NCBI GenBank assembly: GCA_019823025.1
Contig: CP081940.1
Coordinates: 1 to 64,000, forward strand
Direction: 5' to 3'
From: Methylophilales bacterium
GTDB taxonomy: Bacteria > Pseudomonadota > Gammaproteobacteria > Burkholderiales > Methylophilaceae
DNA length: 64,000 bases
In this document: one piece after another, positions 1-9,899 of the stretch
Layout of the letters: each line of letters begins with the position of its first letter
Position numbering within the stretch: the first letter of the stretch is position 1
The notes under the pieces: model-generated
Database searches by the model: none
Told to the model about the DNA's origin: nothing
What the model saw: the letters and a program-made list of their open reading frames with translations, nothing else
Position numbers and translations under genes: made by a program

Positions 1-589
1 CCTTAACATAAGAGCCAAAGTAACTGATCGCCGTATCTTGGTTTGATGAATTGAGAGAGACATTCGCGCTCATCGCTTTATTATTTGATTTATATTTTGT
101 TCCCACCTCACCAAAGAAAATAGGGTTTTTATCTACTGCAAAAATAGGCTTAACGGTATCAATCTTGATCACTCCGCCAATATTATCTCCTCCTTGATCC
201 ACTGCAGATAGACCTGCTAATACGGAGATATTTTTTATATTAACGGGATCCGAATATGAAAGGGGTGCATTCATGTGATTCGCACAAGAGGCAATTAAAT
301 CCATGCCATCAATTTTGATCTTGATTCGGTCATCCGATAGGCCTTGGATCATAGGCAAGCTTGAAAAACCGCCATTGTTTATACTATTACCGCCTAGGAA
401 ATTATTGATGAGCTTACCTGAATCATTACTCATGATTTTTTCAGTTCTTGATACACCGACGCCCAGATTATTATCCGAAAATGGCACCTCATACTCCTCG
501 GTAATATCAATACCTTCTATTCGATGTTCTGCTATCGCTAAGTTGGTAATTAATAAATTTGTGCATACACCTGCAATTATTTTTTTCAT
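1..589 (-). CDS. TonB-dependent receptor, OprC/NosA-like (copper), 5' part only
   Basis: This outer-membrane receptor runs off the left edge, so only the first ~196 residues are present. Translation from the ATG at 589 gives a signal peptide (MKKIIAGVCTNLLITNLAIA) and then a TonB plug domain. The plug has the stretch QGLSDDRIKIKIDGMDL followed by SCANHMNAPLSY. That CANHM string (C102, M106) matches the CxxxM half of the CxxxM-HxM copper site known in OprC, and the surrounding layout (DG..., C.N.M..P.SY) fits the OprC/NosA family. The barrel and HxM half lie outside the window. It follows a small Cys-containing exported protein on the same strand, so they are probably co-transcribed. Receptor identity is near certain; copper is inferred. 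Confidence 0.8.
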   Translation of the reverse strand, partial: MKKIIAGVCTNLLITNLAIAEHRIEGIDITEEYEVPFSDNNLGVGVSRTEKIMSNDSGKLINNFLGGNSINNGGFSSLPMIQGLSDDRIKIKIDGMDLIASCANHMNAPLSYSDPVNIKNISVLAGLSAVDQGGDNIGGVIKIDTVKPIFAVDKNPIFFGEVGTKYKSNNKAMSANVSLNSSNQDTAISYFGSYVK

Positions 590-622
590 TTTTCTTTTAA
601 TCTCTAATTTGTAAATTTAAAC

Positions 623-649
623 AATTCGTTTTAGTTTAAAAAACGAATT
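623..649 (-). promoter_or_regulatory. 10-bp perfect inverted repeat ahead of the TonB receptor gene
   Basis: AATTCGTTTT (623-632) and AAAACGAATT (640-649) form a perfect 10-bp stem with a 7-nt loop. It lies between the small exported protein gene and the receptor start, about 34 nt upstream of the ATG at 589. It could be an intercistronic attenuator or an operator; there is no strong U-tract. Confidence 0.5.
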
Positions 650-675
650 TAGGAACTACTTTTTAATACAGATTT

Positions 676-1032
676 TTAAGAAAAGTGCGGGGGTGCTTGG
701 GAGTAAAAATTTGATGCAGTTTTATTGCTAATGAATGAAAGATAAACCTTCTTGAGAATTTGCGATCTGCCAGCGAATGTTTCAGAAGTTGCGAATGAGG
801 TATAAAAATCTTCATCTTCGCCCAGATTGCAAAATGAACAGTTCGTTAAGGCATTTGATGCTGAAGTATTGTTTCCCTCATCTGATAAAGCAACAAGTTT
901 AACGGTATTTCCGGAGCAGATGACTTGATAGTCAACATCTGCAGCCATCAAATTTGAAACAAAAGAACCCGATACAACAAACAACATTGTGATTAATGCA
1001 AAGTAATGTTTAAAAAGGTTCTTTTTTTTCAT
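676..1032 (-). CDS. Small exported Cys protein, DUF2946-like, next to copper-type receptor
   Basis: A 118-residue protein of unproven function. It starts with a basic, hydrophobic signal sequence ending near NLMA, so it should be periplasmic or membrane-attached. It contains a single distal CSFC pair (in TNCSFCNLGED) and ends with FYSQAPPHFS. A CxxC followed by a terminal (R/Q)APP motif is the pattern of DUF2946 proteins, which commonly sit beside metal TonB receptors. It directly precedes the OprC/NosA-like receptor gene on the same strand, 86 bp apart. A role in copper delivery or sensing is inference from family and position. Confidence 0.6.
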   Translation of the reverse strand: MKKKNLFKHYFALITMLFVVSGSFVSNLMAADVDYQVICSGNTVKLVALSDEGNNTSASNALTNCSFCNLGEDEDFYTSFATSETFAGRSQILKKVYLSFISNKTASNFYSQAPPHFS

Positions 1033-1072
1033 CAGCTCAGGATTATAAATTAAATTTAAAAATTCTTAAAAT

Positions 1073-1576
1073 CTAGCGTAATGCACTGAGCGCTTGGTCA
1101 TAGTTAGGTTCTTCGGTGATTTCATTGACCAATTCACTATAAATCACTTCATTAGATTCATTGAGTATAATCACGGCTCTTGAAGTCAGACCTTGTAGGC
1201 TAGAATCTTCAATGGCTACACCATAGTCATTTGAAAACTGACTGATGTTACGAAAGGCAGAGAGTGTTTCTACAGCTTCTGTTTTTTCTGCACCACAAAA
1301 TCTCTTTTGTGCAAACGGTAGGTCTGCTGAGATGCATAACACAACCGTGTTATCTAGATTTGATGCCTCGTCGTTGAAACGCTTGACGGATAGGGCACAG
1401 GTTGGTGTATCCACGCTGGGGAAAATATTTAAAATTTTCTTTTTACCGGCATAGCTTTCTAAATTTACATTCTCACGTTTATTGTTTGCTAAACTAAAAT
1501 CTTTCACGGCATCTCCGGCTTTAGGAAAGCTTCCACCGATCTGAACTGGGTCTCCCTTGAGGGTTACTTGTGACAT
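1073..1576 (-). CDS. tpx: Thiol peroxidase Tpx
   Basis: An atypical 2-Cys peroxiredoxin of about 167 residues that reduces hydrogen and lipid peroxides using thioredoxin. The peroxidatic cysteine is in the family motif PSVDTPTCALSVKRFN and the resolving cysteine is in RFCGAEK. I set the start at the ATG at 1576 (MSQVTLKGDPV), preceded by the ribosome site GGAGA; an in-frame TTG five codons upstream overlaps that site and is unlikely to be used. The gene is divergent from dnaE, with about 80 bp between them to hold both promoters. Length and motifs are normal for Tpx. Confidence 0.95.
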   Translation of the reverse strand: MSQVTLKGDPVQIGGSFPKAGDAVKDFSLANNKRENVNLESYAGKKKILNIFPSVDTPTCALSVKRFNDEASNLDNTVVLCISADLPFAQKRFCGAEKTEAVETLSAFRNISQFSNDYGVAIEDSSLQGLTSRAVIILNESNEVIYSELVNEITEEPNYDQALSALR

Positions 1577-1658
1577 TATTCTATTCTCCAAAATAATTTA
1601 AAATATTTCTGATTTACTAATATTCTATCAAAGCTTATCAGGTAAAATAAATTAATAT

Positions 1659-4600
1659 ATGAAAGACGCAGAACAACCAAAATTTATTCATCTCAGATGC
1701 CATAGCGAATATTCAGTGACAGATGGCATTGTCAAATTAGAAGAGTACCTCAACCAAGCACTAGAAGTAGATATGCCAGCATTAGCCTTAACCGATTTGA
1801 GTAATCTTTTTGGGGCGGTTAAGTTTTATAAAAAGGCGATCGATAAAAAAATTAAACCTATCATTGGTTGCGATGTTTGGTTGCAAAATGAAAAAAATCG
1901 CGAGCAGCCTTACCGGATTCTCGTATTGTGCCAATCTCAGGAAGGGTACCTAAATTTATCACGTCTGATTTCAAAATCTTTTCTAGATAATCAATATAAA
2001 GGACGGGCCGAAGTTAAATCTGCGTGGTTACTCGAAGATTTTAATAAAGGCTTAATTATATTATCAGGCGCACTTCAGGGTGAAATTGGGCAACTGATTT
2101 TGAATGATAAGACCAAAGAGGCATCAAAGGTTGTACTAAAATGGCAAGAAAAATTTGGCGATCGATTTTATTTAGAACTTCAACGATATGCAGAAGGAAA
2201 GTTATTAGAGGATCAAGAGCGTTATATCCAACAAGCTCTTCATTTAGCCACTCAACATGGAATACCTGTTGTTGCGACACATCCTATTCAGTTTATGCAG
2301 GCCGATGATTTCAGAGCACATGAGACAAAAACCTGTATTGCTGAAGGTTATGTTTTGGCTGACTCCAGACGACCTAAAACATTCTCACCCAACCAATTTT
2401 TCAAAGATGGTGAGGCGATGGTGGATCTCTTTAAAGATATTCCATCAGCGATTGAAAACTCTTTCGAAATTGCTAAAAGATGTAATTTTAGTTTTCACCT
2501 AGGTGAGACCTACCTTCCTAATTTCCCCATCCCTGAAGGGATGAAGATAGATGAATTCTTAAAATTAGAGGCAGAAAAGGGACTTAAACAAAGGCTTGAA
2601 AGTTTACCAAACCAAGAAGCCATTGACGAAAAAGTATACTTCGACCGACTTAATTTTGAGGTCGATGTGATTAACCAAATGGGTTATGCGGGCTATTTTT
2701 TAATCGTCTCTGATTTTATCAATTGGTCTAAGCAAAACAATATTCCCGTAGGACCCGGCAGGGGTTCAGGTGCGGGTTCAGTAGTGGCTTATAGCTTAGG
2801 TATTACCGACCTAGATCCCATTGAATATAACCTACTTTTTGAGCGATTTTTGAATCCAGATAGGGTGTCGATGCCCGATTTTGATATCGATTTTTGTCAG
2901 GAAGGACGAGATCAAGTGATTGATTACGTGAAAGAAAAGTATGGGGCTGAGTCTGTGTCACAGATTGCGACATTTGGCACCATGGCTGCAAGGGCAGTCA
3001 TTCGTGATGTGGGGCGTGTCCTTGATCTCCCCTTTTTATTCGTGGATGGCATTGCCAAATTAATTCCGATGGAGCTGGGCATTACATTAAAGGATGCTAT
3101 TGAAAAAGAGAGTCAAATTAGAGACAGGATTAAAAAGGAAGAAGAAGTCAAAGAGCTTTTTGATTTGGCATTAAAGCTCGAGGGGTTGATTAGAAATGTG
3201 AGTATGCATGCCGGCGGTGTATTGATTGCACCGAGTGAGATATCTAAATTCTCCCCCATTTATTGTCAGGCCGAAGGTGAAGGTGTGGTGAGTCAGTTTG
3301 ATAAGGATGATGTTGAAGCTTTGGGCTTGGTCAAGTTCGACTTTTTAGGACTAAGAACACTCACTATCTTGTCAATGGCGTTAGAAAATGCGAATTCATT
3401 AAGACAAAAAGATGATTTAGAACCGCTTGATCTTGAAGAGATTGCAATTGATGATGAGCCTACCTATGATTTGTTGAAGGCTTCAAATACAACAGCGGTA
3501 TTTCAGCTTGAATCCAGAGGAATGAAGGATATGTTAAAACAAGCGAAACCGGATTGCTTTGAAGATATTATTGCGCTCGTCGCGCTTTACCGTCCGGGTC
3601 CCATGGATTTAATCCCAGAATTTTGTCGAAGAAAGCATGGGATTGATGCTGTTTCTTATCCTCACCCTGCGACAAAAGAAATTTTAAAAGAGACCTATGG
3701 CATTGCCGTATATCAAGAGCAGGTGATGCAAATTGCGCAGGTAGTCGCAGGATACACACTTGGAAGTGCTGATTTGCTGAGACGTGCGATGGGTAAGAAG
3801 AAAGTTGAGGAAATGGATGCACAGCGTGCAAATTTCATAGAAGGTGCGACAAAGAATGATCTTAACGAAAGGCAGGCCAATGATTTATTTGATTTATTAG
3901 AAAAATTTGCAGGCTATGGCTTTAATAAATCACACGCAGCAGCATATGCCAAGATTGCTTACCAAACTGCATATTTAAAGACGCATTACGCATCCTCGTT
4001 TATTGCAGCCTCAATGTCAGCAGATATGAATAACACCGATAACGTGCATTTATTATTTGATGACTGCTCAAGAAATAAAGTCGAGTTGCTTCCACCCAAC
4101 ATCAATCAAAGCCATTACAAGTTTGTCACCGTCAACCAAGATCAAATTTTATATGGTCTGGGTGCCTTAAAAGGTTCAGGTCAAATTGCCATTGAAGAAA
4201 TTTTACAAGAAAGAAAAGAGAATGGACCCTTCAAATCCCTTTTTGATTTCACATCTCGACTTGATTTAAGGAAAGTTAACCGAAGAGTCATTGAATCACT
4301 AATAAAGGCGGGGGCATTTGATGAAATAGAAAAAAACAGAGCCTCATTATTGGCGAGTATTGGTTTAGCAATAAATTTTGCTGATCAAGCCAATGCCAAT
4401 ATCGGTCAGAATAATTTATTCGAAGCATCCGAGGAGCAGGCAGTTGACCTTGTTTCTGTTGAAAGCTGGGATACACAAAAGCAGTTGTTAGAGGAAAAAG
4501 AGGCTTTAGGTTTTTATTTTAGTGGGCACCCCTTCACCTACTATAAAAAAATGATTCGAGAGTTCATTCCAACAAAATTATCCGAACTCATCCCCAGGGA

Positions 4601-5117
4601 GCCACCCTATCTTGTCGCAGGTATTATTTCTGATGTCAGGTTTAAAATGACAAGCCGAGGGAAGATTGCCATCATCACATTAGATGATTCTGAAGGGAGG
4701 ATGGATATGGTGGTGGGGAGCAAGGTGCTCAATGACTTCTATGAGCTCATCAAAGAAGATCAATTACTATTTGTTGAAGGAAGGGTCAGTCATGATGACT
4801 TTACGGGTGGGAATAGAATTAATGTAATTAAGGCTTTTGATTTATTGAGTATACAAAGTACAAAAGCTCAACTACTTAAAATTACGCTTGATAAACAGGC
4901 GAATCCAGATGTCCTTAAAAATTTACTTAAGCCCTTTTGTAATGGTGCTTTTGGGGCTGATATAAAAAAATGTCGAGTGAAGGTCGAGTATCAAAATCAA
5001 CAAGGAAAGGTTGAATTGATGTTGGGTCCTGAGTGGTCTGTGGCGCTTCATGAGGATTTAATTTTTGGTCTTGTGGCATCATACGAAGATGACAACGTCA
5101 AAATCCTTTATAATTAG
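1659..5117 (+). CDS. dnaE: DNA polymerase III alpha subunit
   Basis: The 1152-residue catalytic subunit of the replicative polymerase. The N-terminal PHP domain is visible (FIHLRCHSEYSVTDG, residues ~9-23; LALTDLSNLFG). The polymerase core has the GPGRGSGAGSVVAY loop and the catalytic aspartates in PDFDIDF (around residue 405). Then follow a helix-hairpin-helix region (KVNRRVIESLIKAGAFD) and an OB-fold (YLVAGIISDVRFK). Length is typical of the DnaE1 type. It is followed after 27 bp by accA and then tilS, an order common in betaproteobacteria. The coding sequence looks intact, with no sign of transfer. Confidence 0.99.
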   Translation: MKDAEQPKFIHLRCHSEYSVTDGIVKLEEYLNQALEVDMPALALTDLSNLFGAVKFYKKAIDKKIKPIIGCDVWLQNEKNREQPYRILVLCQSQEGYLNLSRLISKSFLDNQYKGRAEVKSAWLLEDFNKGLIILSGALQGEIGQLILNDKTKEASKVVLKWQEKFGDRFYLELQRYAEGKLLEDQERYIQQALHLATQHGIPVVATHPIQFMQADDFRAHETKTCIAEGYVLADSRRPKTFSPNQFFKDGEAMVDLFKDIPSAIENSFEIAKRCNFSFHLGETYLPNFPIPEGMKIDEFLKLEAEKGLKQRLESLPNQEAIDEKVYFDRLNFEVDVINQMGYAGYFLIVSDFINWSKQNNIPVGPGRGSGAGSVVAYSLGITDLDPIEYNLLFERFLNPDRVSMPDFDIDFCQEGRDQVIDYVKEKYGAESVSQIATFGTMAARAVIRDVGRVLDLPFLFVDGIAKLIPMELGITLKDAIEKESQIRDRIKKEEEVKELFDLALKLEGLIRNVSMHAGGVLIAPSEISKFSPIYCQAEGEGVVSQFDKDDVEALGLVKFDFLGLRTLTILSMALENANSLRQKDDLEPLDLEEIAIDDEPTYDLLKASNTTAVFQLESRGMKDMLKQAKPDCFEDIIALVALYRPGPMDLIPEFCRRKHGIDAVSYPHPATKEILKETYGIAVYQEQVMQIAQVVAGYTLGSADLLRRAMGKKKVEEMDAQRANFIEGATKNDLNERQANDLFDLLEKFAGYGFNKSHAAAYAKIAYQTAYLKTHYASSFIAASMSADMNNTDNVHLLFDDCSRNKVELLPPNINQSHYKFVTVNQDQILYGLGALKGSGQIAIEEILQERKENGPFKSLFDFTSRLDLRKVNRRVIESLIKAGAFDEIEKNRASLLASIGLAINFADQANANIGQNNLFEASEEQAVDLVSVESWDTQKQLLEEKEALGFYFSGHPFTYYKKMIREFIPTKLSELIPREPPYLVAGIISDVRFKMTSRGKIAIITLDDSEGRMDMVVGSKVLNDFYELIKEDQLLFVEGRVSHDDFTGGNRINVIKAFDLLSIQSTKAQLLKITLDKQANPDVLKNLLKPFCNGAFGADIKKCRVKVEYQNQQGKVELMLGPEWSVALHEDLIFGLVASYEDDNVKILYN

Positions 5118-5144
5118 CAAATTATTTATGGCCCGATTTAGATT

Positions 5145-6113
5145 ATGAAGCGTACTTACCTTGAATTTGAAAAACCTGTTGAAACACTTGAAGCTAAAAT
5201 TGAAAGCTTGAAGAAGGCGCATGATGATCATCCAACCATTGATGTCAATAAAGAATTAAATTCCCTTCAGGAAAAGCTTGAGTCAATGCAACATAAAATT
5301 TTTGATAATTTAACTGCATGGCAAATTTCTCAAGTATCTAGACACCCGCAAAGACCCTATACGCAAGATTATATCCAAGCCATTTTTAAGAATTTTAAGG
5401 AGTTACATGGTGATAGGGCTTATTCAGATGACCCAGCAATTATAGGTGGTTTAGCAGAATTTGAAGGACAGTCTGTCATGGTCATTGGCCATCAAAAAGG
5501 TCGTGACATTAAAGAGCGACAGCATCGTAATTTTGGTATGCCAAGACCAGAGGGTTATCGAAAAGCCTTAAGGTTATTTAAGCTTGCCGAAAAATTTTCT
5601 TTACCCATTATTACTTTAATTGATACGCCAGGCGCTTATCCAGGAATAGGTGCTGAAGAGCGGGGACAGTCTGAGGCAATTGCAAGGAATTTGTATGTGA
5701 TGACTGAGCTTCAAGTACCCATTATTTCATTGGTAATCGGTGAAGGTGGATCTGGCGGGGCTCTAGCACTTGGTGTTTCTGATCGCTTATCAATGTTGGA
5801 ATTTTCAACATACTCGGTTATTTCTCTTGAGGGCTGCGCTTCTATTTTATGGAAAAAAGCGGAAATGGCAGAAGTGGCAGCAGATACCCTCGGGATAACA
5901 TCTACGAAATTGAAAAAATTAGGACTTGTGGATGAAATTATTTCAGAGCCATTAGGTGGCGCACACAGAGATTATAAAGTCACAATGAAAAATGTTAAAC
6001 AAACCTTAAAAGATCAATTGATCGAGTTAAAAGCTACCTCTATTAACAAGTTACTTGAAAATAGATATGAGCGCTTAACGAGCTTTGGACAACATAGCCA
6101 CAGTGAAAAATGA
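5145..6113 (+). CDS. accA: Acetyl-CoA carboxylase carboxyltransferase subunit alpha
   Basis: A 322-residue subunit that, with AccD, moves the carboxyl group from biotin to acetyl-CoA to make malonyl-CoA, the first step of fatty acid synthesis. The N-terminal half contains the coiled AccA helix pair (residues 1-60). The crotonase-type core shows [21 protein letters not shown], the glycine loop [12 protein letters not shown] and the [17 protein letters not shown] segment. It follows dnaE by 27 bp, and its last codons overlap the likely start of tilS, so the three genes probably share a transcript. Confidence 0.98.
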   Translation: MKRTYLEFEKPVETLEAKIESLKKAHDDHPTIDVNKELNSLQEKLESMQHKIFDNLTAWQISQVSRHPQRPYTQDYIQAIFKNFKELHGDRAYSDDPAIIGGLAEFEGQSVMVIGHQKGRDIKERQHRNFGMPRPEGYRKALRLFKLAEKFSLPIITLIDTPGAYPGIGAEERGQSEAIARNLYVMTELQVPIISLVIGEGGSGGALALGVSDRLSMLEFSTYSVISLEGCASILWKKAEMAEVAADTLGITSTKLKKLGLVDEIISEPLGGAHRDYKVTMKNVKQTLKDQLIELKATSINKLLENRYERLTSFGQHSHSEK

Positions 6114-7437
6114 AAAACAAATTCAGGATAAAATTTATCAATCCTTCCAAGACAACTTAAAACAAGATAATGCTAACCTAGAAATTCTTTTAGGGTTTAG
6201 TGGGGGTTTGGATTCTTGCGTTTTACTTCATCTTCTTTTTCAAATGCAAACTCAATTACATTTTAAACTTAAAGCGATTCATATTCATCATGGGCTCAGC
6301 TCATCTGCTGATGATTGGTTAAATTTTTGTAAAGAAAAATGTAAATCATTAAATATCGAATTTTATGATGAAAAAGTAAAAATTAATGATAAACGCATAT
6401 TAGGTATTGAAGGAGAAGCCCGAGAATTAAGGTATCAGGCAATAAAGAAAAAACAAAAGGGCATTGTAGCGCTTGGACATCATCAAAATGATCAGGCAGA
6501 GACATTAATGCTGCAGCTTTTGAGAGGTTCAGGATTAAAGGGACTAGCAGGTATGCCTGAGTTTGATGTAAAAAGAAAGTTTTGGCGACCCATGCTAAAT
6601 ATAAAAAAAGAGGTTCTAGAGAAGTATGCCAATGAAAACAATATCAAATATATTAAAGATGAAAGTAATGAAGATATCAATTTCGATAGAAATTTCATTC
6701 GAAAGAAAGTTTTGCCTTTGATTGAATCTAGGTATCCAGCATCTATTGAAACAGTAAGTCGTTCTGCAACCAATATTTCAGATGGTCATTATTTAAATGA
6801 ATTTTTAGCATTAGATGACAGTAAAAATATTATGTCAGATGATGGCAGTTATTTATTAATTAACAAATTAAAAAAACTTCCTAAGCTAAGAGCTATAAAT
6901 TTACTGCGTTGGTGGCTTTCATTTAACAATTTACTTATGCCAAGTAAAAAGAATATGGACGAGCTTTATAAACAAACTGTCTTTATAAAAAAGGATACAG
7001 CTTTGAATTTAAAAGTTTCTGACGAAGTATCTATTCGTGCACATAACAATAAGCTTTTAATTGTCAAATTAGATATTAATTCAAGTACTTTTGAATTGAA
7101 ATGGTCGGGTCAAGAGGAGCTTCATTTACCCAATAAAACAAAACTTCAATTCATAAAAATCGAAGAAGGGGGATTATCTTTATCCAAGCTTGGTGTAAAA
7201 ACACTTAGCGTTAAAAGTAGGATTGGAGGCGAGAAACTAAAGCCTTTTTCAGATCAACCTAGTCGAAGCCTAAAATATTTATTTCAAATTGCTGATATAC
7301 CTATTTGGGAAAGAGGACAGATTCCTTTAATTTTTGCAAAAAATGAATTAGTTGCAATCCCAAATCTTGCTGTACATCATAAATACCAATCAAGTATAGG
7401 AGAAGAGGGCTATCAAATAAATTGGTTACGCAATTAA
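6103..7437 (+). CDS. tilS: tRNA(Ile)-lysidine synthase
   Basis: The enzyme converts C34 of the CAU anticodon tRNA-Ile to lysidine, using ATP and lysine. The PP-loop motif SGGLDS lies about 32 residues from the start. HIHHGLS and [12 protein letters not shown] are the other N-type ATP-pyrophosphatase signatures, and the C-terminal region has the usual TilS tail domain ([12 protein letters not shown]). I chose GTG at 6103, which overlaps the accA stop; an in-frame TTG at 6085 is possible and would add six residues. Either way the gene overlaps accA and is translationally coupled to it. At about 445 residues the length is normal. Confidence 0.95.
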   Translation: MKNEKQIQDKIYQSFQDNLKQDNANLEILLGFSGGLDSCVLLHLLFQMQTQLHFKLKAIHIHHGLSSSADDWLNFCKEKCKSLNIEFYDEKVKINDKRILGIEGEARELRYQAIKKKQKGIVALGHHQNDQAETLMLQLLRGSGLKGLAGMPEFDVKRKFWRPMLNIKKEVLEKYANENNIKYIKDESNEDINFDRNFIRKKVLPLIESRYPASIETVSRSATNISDGHYLNEFLALDDSKNIMSDDGSYLLINKLKKLPKLRAINLLRWWLSFNNLLMPSKKNMDELYKQTVFIKKDTALNLKVSDEVSIRAHNNKLLIVKLDINSSTFELKWSGQEELHLPNKTKLQFIKIEEGGLSLSKLGVKTLSVKSRIGGEKLKPFSDQPSRSLKYLFQIADIPIWERGQIPLIFAKNELVAIPNLAVHHKYQSSIGEEGYQINWLRN

Positions 7438-7442
7438 AAAAT

Positions 7443-7457
7443 TAGGAATTATTCCTA
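7443..7457. promoter_or_regulatory. 15-bp palindrome upstream of TonB receptor gene
   Basis: TAGGAAT-T-ATTCCTA is a perfect palindrome starting 5 bp after the tilS stop and about 70 bp before the receptor ATG at 7527. An AT-rich -10-like TAAAAT lies at 7480-7485. It may be an operator, perhaps for the regulator encoded downstream, or a weak tilS end structure. Confidence 0.4.
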
Positions 7458-7526
7458 TTTAGTAAAAAGAAAGTTTATGTAAAATATCGCTCTTAAACAA
7501 CAAGTTATTTTGAAAGGGCTCTTCAC

Positions 7527-9812
7527 ATGAAAAAAATTTCTAAAGCAACGGGTATTGTTGCGATCACTAGTATGCTTCTTCCAACCGCCATCATTGCAGG
7601 TGAACCGTTAAAAGTAGACAGTATTGAAGTATATTCTCCAACATACCTACCTTCAATTGGTTTACCTGTTAAGGATGTTCCATATGCTGTTCAGACAGCA
7701 ACAGGTGAGGAAATTAGAGAGCAGGCTGGGGTTAGTATTGCTGATTATATGGTGAATAATCTTGAAGGAGTTACTGTGAACGAAGTTGGCGGAAACCCAT
7801 ATCAATTAGAAATTAATTATCGTGGTTATAACGCAACCCCAATTATGGGAAATCCTCAAGGTCTTTCGATTTATGTTGATGGCGTGAGAGCAAATATGCC
7901 ATTTAGTAATAATGTCTTATGGGATACGATTCCTGATTTTGCTCTTGATGATATGCAATTAGTCGGTGGCTCAAATCCTGTTTATGGACTTAACACTCTA
8001 GGTGGCTCATTAAGTTTGCAAACAAAGAGTGGTCGAATTTTTAATAAATCAGCAATTGATGGATCAACAGGTTCGTGGGGGAGAAATACCGGCCTTTTTG
8101 AGTCAGGTGGAGTTTCCGATGATAGTAGATTTGATTACTATGCTGGTTATTCGTATTTTAAGGAAGATGGCTGGAGAGAGCCTTCACCAACAGAAGTTCA
8201 ACAATGGTTTAGTAAATTTGGTTATGAAGATGAGGATTCAAGATATGACTTAACTTACACAGGTGCTCATAACAGCCTTGTAGGTAACGGCATGGTTCCT
8301 GATTACCTTCTTGGAGATGACTTGAAGGGTGTTCATACACTTATCGATAAAACGAGAACACAATATAACCAAGTTCAATTGAATGGTACAGAATTTGTAA
8401 GTGATACAGTGATGGCGTCAGGTAACCTCTACTGGAGAAACCTTGATCAAAGTACCTATAACGGTGACTTAAATGATGAATACGAGAATCCAGGTGATGA
8501 TGAGGGAGTTATTAATCGATCAAAAACAAAATCAAATGTTTATGGAGGTAATGGCCAAGTGACATTTGATAATGATTGGCTATCAAGAAGAAATCAGTTA
8601 ATTGTTGGGGCTGGATATGAGTACTCAAAAGTACAATTTAAGCAAACCGAACAAGAAATTGAAACACTTGATCCTTCTGGCTTTTTCTCAGGGGACTTAG
8701 GTGAATTAGAACAAAATTCAGGATTAACGGGTCAAACATATACATACAGTGGGTTTATCTCAAATAACCATGCATTAAATGATCAATGGAGTGTTAACAC
8801 TGCAGCACGTTATAACTACGTAGTGATTGACAATGACGATACATTTAACCCAGATGGCGGTAACGCTTCACTTTCTGGCGAACATGATTATGATCGATTA
8901 AATCCATCAGTAGGTCTTACTTATAACCCAAATGATAATTTAACAACATATGGTTCTTATAACGAATCTAGTCGTGCTCCTACAAGTATTGAGCTTGGTT
9001 GTGCAAACCCAGACAACCCTTGTACGTTGCCAACTCAGATGGCAGATGATCCGCCACTTGATCAAGTTGTTGCAAAAACATTTGAACTAGGTGCAAGAGG
9101 TAAATTTGCGAGTATCTATAACAGTAATATGTCGTGGAATATTTCAGGCTACAGTGCTACGAATCATGATGACATTTTATTTCTATACACTGAATCAAAT
9201 TCAACTGCGGGGTACTTTGATAATGTTGATAAAACAAAAAGACAAGGTGTTGATGTAGGTCTTAGTAATGCCTTTGAATCGTGGACACTTAGCATGAACT
9301 ATAATTATGTAAAAGCGACATATGGAACTGACATTAATATGGTTAGCGAAAACAATTCATCATCTTCTGATGATAATGAGGGTCAGATTAGTGTTGAAGA
9401 TGGTGATTACTTACCAAATATACCTGCACACAGTTTCAAAGTCAGGGCAGTTTATAATCCACAATCTAATTGGTATTTAGGTGCAACAATGACGGCATTT
9501 AGCTCATCATATATGATGGGAAATGAAAACCAAGAGAATGATTCATCTCAATCTCCTTTTGTTAGGAGCGAAGTCCCAGGATATGCTGTTGTAAATTTGG
9601 ATGGTGAATATAATTTTACACATATGTTAGAAGGTTGGAAAATTTACGCAAAAGTTACTAACTTACTTGATAATAAATATTACACTGGTGGACGAATTGC
9701 AGAATCAAGGGTAAATGCTGATCGTTCATTTAGTGACGATGAGATAGCAACATCCTCGATGATTGGTGGGGCGCCAAGAGCAGGGTGGGTTGGCTTACGT
9801 TACGAATTTTAA
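7527..9812 (+). CDS. TonB-dependent outer membrane receptor
   Basis: A 761-residue receptor with a signal peptide (cleavage near TAIIAG), a plug domain (GEEIREQAGVSIADYM, YRGYNATPIMGNPQGLSIYVDG, GGSNPVYGLNTLGGSLSLQTKSG) and a 22-strand type barrel ending in aromatic-terminated VGLRYEF. The loops are rich in Asp, Glu and Asn (for example NDDTFNPDGGN, SSSSDDNEGQ), which would suit a metal ligand. The substrate cannot be read from sequence: iron chelate, cobalamin or lanthanide are all possible. It is followed by its own terminator and then by a two-component system on the same strand, which may control it. Confidence 0.93.
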   Translation: MKKISKATGIVAITSMLLPTAIIAGEPLKVDSIEVYSPTYLPSIGLPVKDVPYAVQTATGEEIREQAGVSIADYMVNNLEGVTVNEVGGNPYQLEINYRGYNATPIMGNPQGLSIYVDGVRANMPFSNNVLWDTIPDFALDDMQLVGGSNPVYGLNTLGGSLSLQTKSGRIFNKSAIDGSTGSWGRNTGLFESGGVSDDSRFDYYAGYSYFKEDGWREPSPTEVQQWFSKFGYEDEDSRYDLTYTGAHNSLVGNGMVPDYLLGDDLKGVHTLIDKTRTQYNQVQLNGTEFVSDTVMASGNLYWRNLDQSTYNGDLNDEYENPGDDEGVINRSKTKSNVYGGNGQVTFDNDWLSRRNQLIVGAGYEYSKVQFKQTEQEIETLDPSGFFSGDLGELEQNSGLTGQTYTYSGFISNNHALNDQWSVNTAARYNYVVIDNDDTFNPDGGNASLSGEHDYDRLNPSVGLTYNPNDNLTTYGSYNESSRAPTSIELGCANPDNPCTLPTQMADDPPLDQVVAKTFELGARGKFASIYNSNMSWNISGYSATNHDDILFLYTESNSTAGYFDNVDKTKRQGVDVGLSNAFESWTLSMNYNYVKATYGTDINMVSENNSSSSDDNEGQISVEDGDYLPNIPAHSFKVRAVYNPQSNWYLGATMTAFSSSYMMGNENQENDSSQSPFVRSEVPGYAVVNLDGEYNFTHMLEGWKIYAKVTNLLDNKYYTGGRIAESRVNADRSFSDDEIATSSMIGGAPRAGWVGLRYEF

Positions 9813-9829
9813 ACGTAAAAGTAATATAT

Positions 9830-9856
9830 AAAAAAGGGCTTTAGGCCCTTTTTTAT
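9830..9856 (+). terminator. Rho-independent terminator after TonB receptor gene
   Basis: An A-run leads into GGGC-tttag-GCCC followed by a run of six T, 18 bp after the stop codon. It is a strong intrinsic terminator separating the receptor from the sensor kinase gene. Confidence 0.9.
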
Positions 9857-9899
9857 TATCTTCGGGTGTATATTATAATTTTAGATAACTTGGTGTTAT

